This document shows, in pieces, positions 1 to 6,696 of a stretch of 22,020 bases of DNA. The stretch is from a virus. A program made the position numbers and the translations under genes. The notes beneath the pieces are model-generated. The model searched no databases, was not told where the DNA came from, and saw only the letters and a list, made by a program, of their open reading frames with translations. Each line of letters opens with the position of its first letter. Positions within the stretch are counted from its first letter, which is position 1. The stretch covers positions 1 through 22,020 of IMG/VR virus record IMGVR_UViG_3300015241_000035; one strand, written 5' to 3'.

Positions 1-129
1 GACATCCCCCGGCCCTTGATAGGTCGCCACCCCTCCCGGCGCCCCCTTCCCCGCCCCCGTCAACGGGACTTGCGCGCAGGCGCTCCAGCTAACCAGCAGC
101 GCGAAGAGGAGGGATGTGATGCGGAGCAT
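1..129 (-). CDS. Exported fibre-like protein, N-terminal fragment (runs off left edge)
   Basis: This is an open frame from an ATG at 129 to the first base of the window (43 codons), with no stop. It opens with MLR, a hydrophobic core LLFALLVSW, and a likely signal peptidase I site SACA before QVP. The following residues, VPLTGAGKGAPGG then YQGPGDV, are rich in Gly/Pro; from memory, such a segment is common near the start of tail or surface proteins of alphaproteobacterial phages. It begins 10 bp after the stop of the upstream gene in the same direction, so it is probably co-transcribed. A cysteine lies inside the putative cleavage region, but the preceding residues (W-S-A) do not form a good lipobox. 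The function of the missing part cannot be judged. The signal peptide is clear; the fibre role is inferred from context. Confidence 0.7.
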   Translation of the reverse strand, partial: MLRITSLLFALLVSWSACAQVPLTGAGKGAPGGVATYQGPGDV

Positions 130-139
130 GGTCGAGGAC

Positions 140-1159
140 CTATTGTTGAACATAGGTGACATTGCCAGCGATCAAGGACGTGCCGGACTGCAACAGACAT
201 AGCGCGGATGCCGCCGTGGTGACGCCGACCGATCCATTGCCGCTGCCCTGGGTAAAGCCGCCATTGGCCGCCAGAGACATGCCGCTGGCCGCCGTCGTCG
301 AGCCCCAGATCGCATGCTGGGCCGATGCGCAGGCGCCGCCCGTTCCATCGATGAAACTCAACTTGATGGCCGTATCCGTGATGGCCGAAATCGAGCAGAC
401 GTAAATCACGGTCGATCCGGACAAGGGGATGAGGGAGACTGGGCCGCCGGATGTCGTCGAGAACGGCGCGTTGAGTTTGATTTTGGAATTGCAGGGGTCG
501 TCGCTGACATAGCCGATGCGGGCGGTGCCGGATGGAACTGATGCTGCGATTAAAGTAGCGAGATTATTCCCGGGAATTACATCGATAGGGAGTGCCCCAG
601 TCCCGGCGACCGTTGCGTTGATGTTCGTTCCACCGACCTGGGTGACATTGGTTGCACCCCCAGATCCGCCACCGCCGCCTCCGGATCCCGTTGGCAACCC
701 GGAGCCGCCGACCATATTCACCGTGGTCGTCGACGTCGAGGTGATGCAGGTCAATTGAGTATTGGCGCCGACTGTGAACGCAAACCATGAGTTGGGCGGA
801 ATCAACTGATCGGAAGTCGTGGCCGATGCGCCGAGTTTGCAATAGGCGCCATTCGTGGCACCGACATTGCTTGCGATGACTACGGCCCCGGTCGGAAGCG
901 TTCCCATGACGCCGCCCGTCGTGACGCTGATCGGCGTGCCGGTTGATTGGATGGTTGGAAAGCCCGTGATGGACGCTGATACCGTCGCATTGACGCAGAG
1001 CTTGAGCGTGGAATCGACGGTCAGATAAGCGAGGCTGTCAGTAGCGCTTTTCCCCGTACCGCAACCGCTCGGTAATAGAACAGGAGAACCCTGAGCATGA
1101 ACCTGTCCGATCATGCCAGCAAAGCAAAGCAGCGCTGCCGCAATTAATTTGCGAAGCAT
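140..1159 (-). CDS. Exported glycine/serine-rich phage protein, fibre-like
   Basis: 339 aa. I chose the ATG at 1159 over an in-frame start at 1201 because AAAGGAG lies just upstream and because the signal peptide begins here: MLRK, a hydrophobic stretch AAALLCFAGMIG, and cleavage at VHA before QGS. The mature part is rich in Thr, Ser, Gly and Ala and looks like beta-structure. A glycine-rich linker sits near residues 160-170 (encoded around 660-690) and separates two halves. The second half has several cysteines (DPCNSK, VYVCS, GACAS, ALCLL), which would suit an oxidising periplasm. I recognise no catalytic motif. It is probably a virion-surface or secreted protein of the fibre group, since it sits in the same late transcript as others with the same kind of leader. 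Its exact role is unknown. Confidence 0.75.
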   Translation of the reverse strand: MLRKLIAAALLCFAGMIGQVHAQGSPVLLPSGCGTGKSATDSLAYLTVDSTLKLCVNATVSASITGFPTIQSTGTPISVTTGGVMGTLPTGAVVIASNVGATNGAYCKLGASATTSDQLIPPNSWFAFTVGANTQLTCITSTSTTTVNMVGGSGLPTGSGGGGGGSGGATNVTQVGGTNINATVAGTGALPIDVIPGNNLATLIAASVPSGTARIGYVSDDPCNSKIKLNAPFSTTSGGPVSLIPLSGSTVIYVCSISAITDTAIKLSFIDGTGGACASAQHAIWGSTTAASGMSLAANGGFTQGSGNGSVGVTTAASALCLLQSGTSLIAGNVTYVQQ

Positions 1160-1201
1160 GGTGATGTCTCCTTTGAGGAAAGTTTTAGAATATGGGGACA
1201 A

Positions 1202-1220
1202 CTGCCAGATGCGATGGCAG
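1202..1220. other. Small inverted repeat in a 159-bp gap
   Basis: CTGCCA at 1202-1207 and TGGCAG at 1215-1220 form a 6-bp stem with a 7-nt loop. They lie in the 1160-1318 gap, in which I see no gene. On the minus strand the stem is followed by TTGTCCCC rather than a T-run, so it is not a convincing intrinsic terminator. It could be an mRNA-processing or stability hairpin ahead of the 339-aa gene, or chance. Confidence 0.25.
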
Positions 1221-1318
1221 CGCTACCGGTTCGGTTATTTCTCAGTCTTGATGCGGCGCCACGCGGCCGGGGTGACCGTTCAGTGCTACGGCCAAGGCAG
1301 CGGCGAGGTGATTCAAAC

Positions 1319-1702
1319 CTAAGTCATGCTGCCCGGCAGAAAGCAGCGAATCTGGTTCAGATGCCCATCCCGCCGATACGGCCAGACCATGGTCGTTCCG
1401 GCGCGGTTCGGACCATCGACCACGGCGCTCTCGGGCACGTCGACCCATTCGCCCTCTAGCCGGACGCGGTAATGGCCGTCCTTGGTTTCCCAATCGACGT
1501 CGTCGAGCCGTAGCGCATCGGAGCCATCGCAGCAGGGCGATTTCACCTTGCTCGAAAGACCCATGAACCAGCCGTCGAGTTCGGGACGGGCGACGTCGTG
1601 GGCGCGGGCCGCATGCCAGGCGAACATGCTGGCTACAACTGCGAAGACGATGATCAGGAAGCGGCGGATCGTGCGTGGACTGTCGTGTTCGATCTTACTC
1701 AT
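1319..1702 (-). CDS. Small periplasmic protein with CC motif, unknown function
   Basis: 127 aa. The N-terminus has basic residues (TIRR), a hydrophobic segment FLIIVFAVVASMFAW and an ARA site before HDVARPELDGWF, which reads as a Sec signal peptide or signal anchor. The mature part has a CCDGSDA motif near residue 57, then a beta-rich stretch with repeated V-W and R-L-E-G-E-W patterns, and a late single cysteine (IRCFLPG). Three cysteines in an exported protein suggest one disulfide and a possible metal or redox site, but no named family is certain. From memory, similar short proteins occur in Bradyrhizobium-type genomes. Its start overlaps the end of the upstream gene by 8 bp (ATGAGTAA), so translation is probably coupled. 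Confidence 0.75.
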   Translation of the reverse strand: MSKIEHDSPRTIRRFLIIVFAVVASMFAWHAARAHDVARPELDGWFMGLSSKVKSPCCDGSDALRLDDVDWETKDGHYRVRLEGEWVDVPESAVVDGPNRAGTTMVWPYRRDGHLNQIRCFLPGSMT

Positions 1703-2006
1703 CGGAGTATTCGCGATCTATGCCGCGGGTGCCTTTGATGAATCCTTGGCCACGCCGCAACTCATCGTACCACTTCATCAGAAGGCCGATTTGCACTTCC
1801 TGGACTGCGACTTTGCCGAGCGTCTGACTGAAGGCCTTGAACTCGGTTTTCATTTCAGTGAGTTCTTTGGTCAAGGCCTCGAGCGTGAGGCTCATTCCCG
1901 TTTCGTGGCCGCCGCGGCGATAGAGAAAGGCTGCTGCAACCGCCAGCGCGCCGCCGACTGTTAGAAGGTCGCCGAGTTTAATCGTCCATTCGAATGTCGG
2001 TATCAT
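1695..2006 (-). CDS. Single-pass membrane protein with coiled coil, possible lysis accessory
   Basis: 103 aa. Residues ~10-28 (LGDLLTVGGALAVAAAFLY) form one transmembrane helix followed by RR. Residues ~38-70 are rich in Leu, Glu and Lys with heptad-like spacing (LEALTKELTEMKTEFKAF) and look like a coiled coil. One helix plus a coiled coil resembles inner-membrane spanins and XhlA-type lysis proteins in outline only; I see no family signature. The start is the ATG at 2006, right after a purine-rich GAGATGGA. A long inverted repeat at 2015-2063 abuts this ribosome-binding region and could influence its translation. It is translationally coupled to the periplasmic protein downstream. Confidence 0.7.
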   Translation of the reverse strand: MIPTFEWTIKLGDLLTVGGALAVAAAFLYRRGGHETGMSLTLEALTKELTEMKTEFKAFSQTLGKVAVQEVQIGLLMKWYDELRRGQGFIKGTRGIDREYSDE

Positions 2007-2014
2007 TCCATCTC

Positions 2015-2063
2015 TTTCTAGAGGTAAACCAAAGCCGCCGCCTCATAGGATTTACTCTAGAAA
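2015..2063. promoter_or_regulatory. 13-bp inverted repeat before the coiled-coil gene; possible RNA pseudoknot
   Basis: TTTCTAGAGGTAAA (2015-2028) pairs with TTTACTCTAGAAA (2051-2063) over 13 bp with one bulged G. The loop between them is 22 nt. Part of the loop (CCAAAGCCGCCGC, 2029-2041) can pair, less perfectly, with 2067-2082 (GCGGCGCC then TTTTTGG) in two 5-bp blocks. The order arm A, arm B, arm A', arm B' is that of an H-type pseudoknot or of two mutually exclusive hairpins. It lies in the 102-bp gap between the outer-membrane protein and the coiled-coil gene, and ends about 8 nt before the latter's ATG. It could terminate, attenuate or gate translation. There is no T-run next to it on the minus strand. 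Confidence 0.45.
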
Positions 2064-2108
2064 ACTGCGGCGCCGTTTTTGGTTCGGCACCGCGAATTGC
2101 TTGTGAAG

Positions 2109-2783
2109 TCAGAAATGATAGCTGAACCCGAACGTCCCGCGGTTCTCCGTGCTGACGATCGCCGGAACGCCGGGAATGGCGGATACGTTGGTCGCGCCAT
2201 ACTGTGCATTGAGGTAGTCGACGTCGATCGTGAACCGGCTGTTCGGCACGAAGAAATGAGCCGCCGCGCCCGCGCAGTAGCCTGTCAGCGCGCCGTTCTG
2301 GCAGGCGCCGATCAGGACCGTCGGGACCGCAGTCGAGATCGGGCCGGGCAAGATGATTGGCGCAATATTGAACATCGTCGCCAGGTTGCCGCCGAACTCG
2401 ACGCCTTCGAAGGCGAAGAACTTGTTCGATTGCGTGAGCGTCAGTCCGCCGATGTTCGGGTTCTGCTGGCCGACGGCGTAGTCGCCTTTGGCCTTCACTC
2501 CGAGCCAATAGGTGCCGTTGTAGAACTGATATCCGCCGTTGATGCCCATGTACGTGCCATTGGCGCTGAGACTCGCCAGGTTGATCACGTTGACGCCGGA
2601 ACCGGAGCCGGATAGCTCGGCGCCCAGGAAGAAGCCGGAACAGCCGGTGGCGTCGCATGGGGCTTTCAGCGGGGCAAACGCCGGTGCCTTGATGATCGGG
2701 GCGGCGTTCATATCGGCAGCATAGGCGGCCGAGATCATTCCAAGGCCTGCCATGAAGGCAAGCAGTATCGTTCGCAGTTTCAT
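2109..2783 (-). CDS. Outer-membrane beta-barrel protein, Omp25/31-like
   Basis: 224 aa. I chose the ATG at 2783 because of CAGGAG upstream and the signal peptide that follows: MKLR, hydrophobic TILLAFMAGLGMI, and AYA before ADM. The mature chain has alternating hydrophobic and polar stretches (GINGGYQFYNG, YWLGVKAKGDY, FFAFEGVEFGGNL, FTIDVDYLNAQYG) and ends FGFSYHF. A terminal Phe on a final beta-strand is the known recognition signal for the BAM complex. This pattern fits small alphaproteobacterial barrels of the Omp25/31 type. Four cysteines (CDATGC, ACQNG, GYCAG) are unusual for such barrels. Within a phage late region its role could be altering the host surface or blocking superinfection, as proposed for lambda Lom-type proteins. 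That is inference. Confidence 0.8.
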   Translation of the reverse strand: MKLRTILLAFMAGLGMISAAYAADMNAAPIIKAPAFAPLKAPCDATGCSGFFLGAELSGSGSGVNVINLASLSANGTYMGINGGYQFYNGTYWLGVKAKGDYAVGQQNPNIGGLTLTQSNKFFAFEGVEFGGNLATMFNIAPIILPGPISTAVPTVLIGACQNGALTGYCAGAAAHFFVPNSRFTIDVDYLNAQYGATNVSAIPGVPAIVSTENRGTFGFSYHF

Positions 2784-2827
2784 TTGCGTGTACTCCTGAG
2801 TTGAGATTTTGGAAGGTTTGTGGACAA

Positions 2828-2858
2828 TGACCGGGATCGCGCGCGGCGACACCGGTCA
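2828..2858. terminator. Hairpin after the gp49-like gene
   Basis: TGACCGG (2828-2834) and CCGGTCA (2852-2858) form a perfect 7-bp stem around a 17-nt GC-rich loop. It lies in the 84-bp gap between the gp49-like gene (stop at 2868) and the start of the outer-membrane protein. On the minus strand TTGTCC follows, not a run of T, so it is at best a weak intrinsic terminator. It may separate lysis-region transcripts from the outer-membrane gene. Confidence 0.3.
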
Positions 2859-2867
2859 GGTTATCTG

Positions 2868-3230
2868 CTAGCGGAGGGCTTCGTTGAAAGGAGCCCGGCC
2901 GGACAGCGCATTCTTCAGGGCATAGCCTTCCAGCGCCCAGATCTGCTTGCGAGCGTCCTCACGGGCGATCTTGCCGCCGAGTTCGAGATCGTAGTTCTCG
3001 GGGCTTGCGCACGCGCTCTTGCCGACGAGGGTGAAGCCGTTCTTGAGCGTCAGCACGCAGATCGTGAGGCACTTCAGCGCTTCCGAATGCGGCTGGTTGA
3101 ACAACTCTGATGCACGGCCCCACGCCTCGGAGGCGATCTGCGTGTCGATCAGTTCCGGCGTCAGGCGCGGTGCGGTCTTTCCTTTGCGAACAATCTCTTC
3201 CTCGATCGCAGTTTCGTCTTTGGTGGTCAT
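2868..3230 (-). CDS. N4 gp49 / Sf6 gp66 family phage protein
   Basis: 120 aa. I recognise the conserved core of the phage family named after N4 gp49 and Sf6 gene 66: an early APRLTPELID segment (about residues 20-29), TICVLTLKNGFTLVGKSAC (about 56-74), then ASPENYD, a G.KIAR block and KQIWALEGY near the end. The family is small, cytoplasmic and common in tailed phages, often near the lysis or late-accessory genes. No biochemical role is established that I know of. The start ATG at 3230 follows AGGAAG. There is no signal peptide, unlike many neighbours. The family assignment is strong; the function is unknown. Confidence 0.88.
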   Translation of the reverse strand: MTTKDETAIEEEIVRKGKTAPRLTPELIDTQIASEAWGRASELFNQPHSEALKCLTICVLTLKNGFTLVGKSACASPENYDLELGGKIAREDARKQIWALEGYALKNALSGRAPFNEALR

Positions 3231-3279
3231 CGGTTCTTCCTATGCGGGATATTGCCGGAATCCGTCCGGCGCGGAATTA

Positions 3280-3639
3280 CTATGCGCCGCTCGCCGACTT
3301 GGCGATTGCGGCAACTGCCGGCCCGGCACCAGGCGCCACATCGATCTTGCTCTGAGCGGGATCCATTGCGGCGATGGCAAGAGGCGTCTTCGCATGCGGC
3401 CCGACCGCGATGCTGGCGCCGCCATCGACCACGTTGTCCGCCTGGGTCCGAAGGCCGCCAAACATCGTCACGAGACCCCCGAGAAATCCATTACCGAGCG
3501 TCGCGAGTGCCAGGATCGCCTTAACTACGATCGGGCTCAAAAGCAGATCACCCAACTGACTTGATCCGCCAAGTAGCGTGGTGTTGAAAAGAATGATGAT
3601 GCCGAACCACTGAATTGTCGTGATGTCCCTGAATGTCAT
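3280..3639 (-). CDS. Two-helix membrane protein, holin-like
   Basis: 119 aa. AAAGGA lies a few bases before the ATG at 3639. Two hydrophobic segments are visible: residues ~8-24 (TIQWFGIIILFNTTLLG) and ~32-60 (LLLSPIVVKAILALATLG, then FLGGLVTMFGG). The C-terminal half is polar, Ala-rich and likely soluble. Two helices with a soluble tail, placed a few hundred bases downstream of an endolysin, fit a class II holin by position. Holins share little sequence, so this is inference. It could also be an unrelated small membrane protein. The long Ala/Pro-rich tail (about 55 residues) is larger than the short charged tail usual in holins. Confidence 0.7.
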   Translation of the reverse strand: MTFRDITTIQWFGIIILFNTTLLGGSSQLGDLLLSPIVVKAILALATLGNGFLGGLVTMFGGLRTQADNVVDGGASIAVGPHAKTPLAIAAMDPAQSKIDVAPGAGPAVAAIAKSASGA

Positions 3640-3640
3640 C

Positions 3641-3829
3641 TTATTTCCTTTCTGAATGCATTTTTAAAAACTCGGAACGCTCGATCAATTTCGGCACATA
3701 GAGTTGCCGGCACCACGCTCCATCGGAATGACGCTGCACCCAGACGCAGTCTTCCTGCGACATCGGGCCGGTGAACGCGACCGGCTGTTCAACCGCAATC
3801 GGATTGAAGGCCGCGAGGAACCAAAGCAA
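3641..3829 (-). CDS. Small cysteine-pair protein near lysis genes
   Basis: 62 aa, using a TTG start at 3829, 2 bp after the stop of the upstream gene. I see no good ribosome-binding site, so coupling to that gene would be needed. The N-terminus is hydrophobic (LWFLAAFNPIAV) and may be a short membrane or export segment. It is followed by EDCVWVQRHSDGAWCRQL, with two cysteines 13 residues apart, and a basic C-terminus. The gene is followed at once by the holin-like ORF. Position and size would allow a spanin-type or other lysis accessory role, but I recognise no family. The start is uncertain; the next in-frame Met would remove the hydrophobic part. Confidence 0.5.
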   Translation of the reverse strand: MLWFLAAFNPIAVEQPVAFTGPMSQEDCVWVQRHSDGAWCRQLYVPKLIERSEFLKMHSERK

Positions 3830-3831
3830 GG

Positions 3832-4050
3832 TCAGGGCGCGACCGTCGCGCTGTACATCTTGCGCTGCATCTCGGCATATTCTTGCGGATGCGCGCGCCA
3901 GAAACGAAGCTGCGCCTTCTCGCTCCGGCAGACGTTCTCGACGCAGATCAGCATCGGACCGGCGCGCTTGACTTGGCAGAACATCGGCGTGTTCGGCAGC
4001 AGCGAGAGACAGACGGCGCCGGCTTTCATCACGGCGGCAAGGGACATCAT
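3832..4050 (-). CDS. Small cysteine-rich protein downstream of endolysin
   Basis: 72 aa. GAAAGGAAT lies just upstream of two consecutive ATGs (4050 and 4047). The N-terminus is weakly hydrophobic (LAAVMKAGAVCLSLLPN), and there are cysteines at FCQV, LICV and NVCR. The C-terminal third is charged and probably helical (RFWRAHPQEYAEMQRKM). The cysteine layout loosely resembles that of the next small gene, with which it is nearly contiguous, so the two may act together. It starts 13 bp after the endolysin stop. No family is recognised; a lysis-accessory role is only a positional guess. Confidence 0.6.
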   Translation of the reverse strand: MMSLAAVMKAGAVCLSLLPNTPMFCQVKRAGPMLICVENVCRSEKAQLRFWRAHPQEYAEMQRKMYSATVAP

Positions 4051-4063
4051 GACAGGATTCCTT

Positions 4064-4732
4064 TCAGGCTAGCCCGAAGGCATGTTTCCAGAGCTTGATC
4101 GATGCCTGCCGCTGTTTTAGCCCGATCAGTCCACCGTTGAGATGGCGCGTCTCATTGATCTCATCATCACGCTCTGCATAAATCAGGCATTTACAGATCA
4201 CGACAAAATCGACGATGCCGCATTCGAGGAAGTGTTCCGGCGTGTTGATCAGTTCGGGATGATTGAGGAGATCGATTTTCATCAATTCGCCGAGTTGACC
4301 ATAGGCTTCGCGGCCCGTGGTTTGCGCTGGGCCCCGACCGCGGTAATTCCAGCCGTCATCCGTGCCAGGACGATTGCCCATCCGTCCATTGTAGGCCTGA
4401 TCGGCGATCAGTTGCGGCTGGTGCTGCTTGGCGATGGCCTGTGCCATGGTGAAGTGGCTCGGCCATTGCGAATGCAGCGTCGCGGCGCGATAGTTCAGGT
4501 TTTCTTCGACCTCGATCCCGCCCCCGCATTCCTCCGTAAACTCGCCCATCATGTTGGCGACCCCCATGGGGGTCTTGAAACTGTATTTCGCAAACAGCGC
4601 CGGAGCCTGAGCGGTCATCGCGGCGCGCAATCCGGGAATTCTGTCGTCCCCATGGGGCCACAGCATCATCAGGGCGGATGCGAATTTCGGCGCAACGGCG
4701 TTCGCGCCTTCCAGCGCGAGAATATTGGTCAT
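4064..4732 (-). CDS. Endolysin, glycoside hydrolase family 19 (chitinase-like)
   Basis: 222 aa. I chose the ATG at 4732 because CCGGAG lies about 8 bases upstream. GH19 lysins cleave the glycan strands of peptidoglycan. The signature is clear. E68 in EECGGG corresponds to the first catalytic Glu of the usual AHETGG segment. EENLNYRA (about residues 76-83) supplies the second acidic residue. Then come AYNGRMGNRPG, DDGWNYRGRGPAQTTGREAY, and LNHPELI. These match the substrate-cleft blocks of phage and bacterial GH19 enzymes. The length fits a single catalytic domain with no separate cell-wall-binding module. No signal peptide is present, so release to the periplasm would need a holin; the two-helix protein at 3280-3639 is the local candidate. 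Confidence 0.92.
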   Translation of the reverse strand: MTNILALEGANAVAPKFASALMMLWPHGDDRIPGLRAAMTAQAPALFAKYSFKTPMGVANMMGEFTEECGGGIEVEENLNYRAATLHSQWPSHFTMAQAIAKQHQPQLIADQAYNGRMGNRPGTDDGWNYRGRGPAQTTGREAYGQLGELMKIDLLNHPELINTPEHFLECGIVDFVVICKCLIYAERDDEINETRHLNGGLIGLKQRQASIKLWKHAFGLA

Positions 4733-4752
4733 CGGAAATACTCCGGTACGGG

Positions 4753-4767
4753 GCAACCAATGGTTGC
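4753..4767. promoter_or_regulatory. 15-bp palindrome, operator-like
   Basis: GCAACCA, one central A, then TGGTTGC make a perfect 7+7 palindrome. It lies between the divergent starts of the endolysin (4732, minus) and the small plus-strand gene (4835). Length, symmetry and place fit a binding site for a dimeric repressor, but no matching second copy was noticed in the window. The structure could instead be an RNA hairpin in the endolysin leader. Confidence 0.35.
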
Positions 4768-4834
4768 TCCCGAGGAGGTTGTGAATTAGAATTGAATGCT
4801 GGAGGGACTACGCCAGATATTCGGAGGGTAATTT

Positions 4835-5023
4835 ATGATTTACGCGATCACGGCGGCCGCTGCCGTCATTATTATTGGACTCATTGTCTCGACATCGGCC
4901 TGCGCCAAGCACCGATGTGATCTCTCCGAACAGGAGATGGCGGCGCTTCGCAACTATCGCGTCGAATATAGTTATTGGTCGGTTAAACCAGCTCATTTTC
5001 ACATCGCGGAAACAGACCGCTAG
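4835..5023 (+). CDS. Small plus-strand membrane or exported protein
   Basis: 62 aa on the strand opposite its neighbours. A very good ribosome-binding site (CGGAGGG) lies 6 bases before the ATG, which is the main reason to accept it. Residues 2-18 are hydrophobic (IYAITAAAAVIIIGLIV), followed by STSACAKHRCDLS, which could be a signal-peptide end, or a poor lipobox at Cys23. The remaining ~35 residues are polar. There is no positive charge before the hydrophobic stretch, so orientation is uncertain. The gene fills the only gap between the fibre genes and the endolysin. Its stop overlaps the stop of the convergent fibre gene: the bases CTAG at 5020-5023 give TAG on both strands. Its function is unknown; it looks like a moron. 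Confidence 0.7.
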   Translation: MIYAITAAAAVIIIGLIVSTSACAKHRCDLSEQEMAALRNYRVEYSYWSVKPAHFHIAETDR

Positions 5024-6693
5024 GTGTGATAGTGACAACTGCCAAATACTGTCCCGGCAGTTCCAAACTGAGCGGCAGTGATGTTTGCGGATGTCGTTGA
5101 GCTTCCTTGAAACAAACCTATCTGGCTTGAATTTGGGTTGATCACGGCTCCGACGAAGACATTTGCCGCCGTGAGCCCGGTTACCGTATAAAAACCAATC
5201 GAGCAGCTTGCAAAATCATTTGCCGCATTTGCCGAACTCACCGGAAGTCCGGAGATTGAGACATTTCCGGTCGGGCTTCCAGTCCAGCCCGAAAGGGTGA
5301 TGGAAAACCTCGCAGTGACCTGCCGACCAATCTGTTCGTAAGAGCCGACCTGAAACGTATAGGCCGGAGTTCCTACCGTGGCGCTCGTCGTAATCGCCGG
5401 TGTCCATGATCCCGCGGTGTAGGTGGGGAAACCGCCGGCACCGTTGGCGGCGATAGCCAGCGCCGTTTGGACACCTGCGCCTGAACCACTCAACCCTGTT
5501 GCGATCGGCAATCCCGTTGCATTCGCCAATATGGCCGATGATGGCGTTCCAAGTGCTGGCGTTATAAGCGTTGGCGAAGTCGCGCGGACATAGGCTCCCG
5601 TACCGGTCGGTGCAGTGCCATTGTTGAGCAGCGAACCACCGGTGAGATTGAGATTGCCGGCGGCCGGCGCCGAGGTTGAATTGCCGATGACCCAACCGCC
5701 CGCCTGGCTTATCCAGCCCCGGCATGTCGTATTGGTCTGGTCATATAGGAAAAAGACTGTCGTACCAGCACCGGGACCGCAAGCGCCATCGGCGTCGAGT
5801 CCGAATATCCATTGATAGGTGCCATTTTGCCATGCCGAATAGGCATTGCTGTTCACACCGGATGAAAGGGTCGAGATGATAGCGGTACCGCTTCCGCCTG
5901 AAAATGATTGATTCCCGGTCCAGATATTGGCATGAGCCAGATTCAGACTTGCAATTACATTTCCACTGGTCGGCGATATTGTCAGCGTGCCATCGCTGTT
6001 GACGATCGAAAACACCGGCGCCGTGCCATTGATGAAAACGCTGGTCGCATTCAGCGATCCCGGACCTTTGTCACCTCCGGTTGGGGATCCGATGACGACG
6101 CCGCCGTCATTGTTGAACTTGACGATCGAGGCCATCATCGTCGAATTGTCGGGTGTGGTCGCGATATCGCAGTAGGTGCCGGCCGCACTTCCCGAAGCCC
6201 AGGTCTGATCGGCGAAACATCGGAATGCGGCGAACGGACCGACATTGGCCAATCCATTATAGCCGAACGCATTCAGGCTGACGATTTCCGAAGTGCTGGT
6301 CAGCGTGGTCGGGCTGCTGACCGTGCCGTTCGCGCGCACGCCTGAGAAATGCGAGCTCGCGTCGAAGGAATCAATCTCAAATCGCCCGGCTAATGTTGCA
6401 GGCGCGCTTCCCTGTAGCAGCGTTCCGCTCTGCGGCGTCGGTAGCGAGACTCCATTGAGATTGATTCCCTGATAGGCCGAAAAGATATTGGTCGTCAGCA
6501 GGAACGGGATCGACGCATTCTGGTCAAGCGTGACCTGACGCGCAACCAATGGCGTAATCGCGCCAACATGATTGTCCGCATAGGAGAGATTAATTTCGGC
6601 ATTGAGCGCGGTCGGTGTCTTCTTGGTGCCGGTCTGAGCATGTGCCGAGGTGACCACGAATAAACCAGCGATCAAAAATGCAATTCGTTTCAT
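5020..6693 (-). CDS. Exported tail-fibre-like protein with N-terminal DN-ITP module
   Basis: 557 aa. The start ATG at 6693 lies 3 bp after the stop of the upstream fibre gene. A Sec signal peptide is clear: MKR, hydrophobic IAFLIAGLFVVTSA, and AHA before QTG. Residues ~25-52 (K-T-P ... I-N ... DN ... ITP ... R) match a short module seen at the start of many phage fibre-like proteins, and also match the upstream gene. The body is Ser/Thr/Gly-rich beta-type sequence. Near the middle is the familiar phage block GTGAYVRATSPTLITPALG, followed by ATGLP and GLSGSGAGV. The C-terminal ~120 residues look like a separate globular domain (VGSYEQIGRQVTARFSITLSG). The likely role is receptor contact or surface decoration. 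The leader is the odd point, because fibres normally assemble in the cytoplasm. Confidence 0.82.
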   Translation of the reverse strand: MKRIAFLIAGLFVVTSAHAQTGTKKTPTALNAEINLSYADNHVGAITPLVARQVTLDQNASIPFLLTTNIFSAYQGINLNGVSLPTPQSGTLLQGSAPATLAGRFEIDSFDASSHFSGVRANGTVSSPTTLTSTSEIVSLNAFGYNGLANVGPFAAFRCFADQTWASGSAAGTYCDIATTPDNSTMMASIVKFNNDGGVVIGSPTGGDKGPGSLNATSVFINGTAPVFSIVNSDGTLTISPTSGNVIASLNLAHANIWTGNQSFSGGSGTAIISTLSSGVNSNAYSAWQNGTYQWIFGLDADGACGPGAGTTVFFLYDQTNTTCRGWISQAGGWVIGNSTSAPAAGNLNLTGGSLLNNGTAPTGTGAYVRATSPTLITPALGTPSSAILANATGLPIATGLSGSGAGVQTALAIAANGAGGFPTYTAGSWTPAITTSATVGTPAYTFQVGSYEQIGRQVTARFSITLSGWTGSPTGNVSISGLPVSSANAANDFASCSIGFYTVTGLTAANVFVGAVINPNSSQIGLFQGSSTTSANITAAQFGTAGTVFGSCHYHT

Positions 6694-6696
6694 TGC

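Noticed and set aside
660-700. Short GC-rich repeat (CCGCC units)
   Set aside because: It only encodes the glycine-rich linker of the 339-aa protein; no independent repeat element is seen.
4792-4821. Possible plus-strand promoter TTGAAT, 18 bp, GATATT before the small gene
   Set aside because: The expected transcription start (near 4828) would fall after the ribosome-binding site at 4822-4828, so the transcript could not use it.
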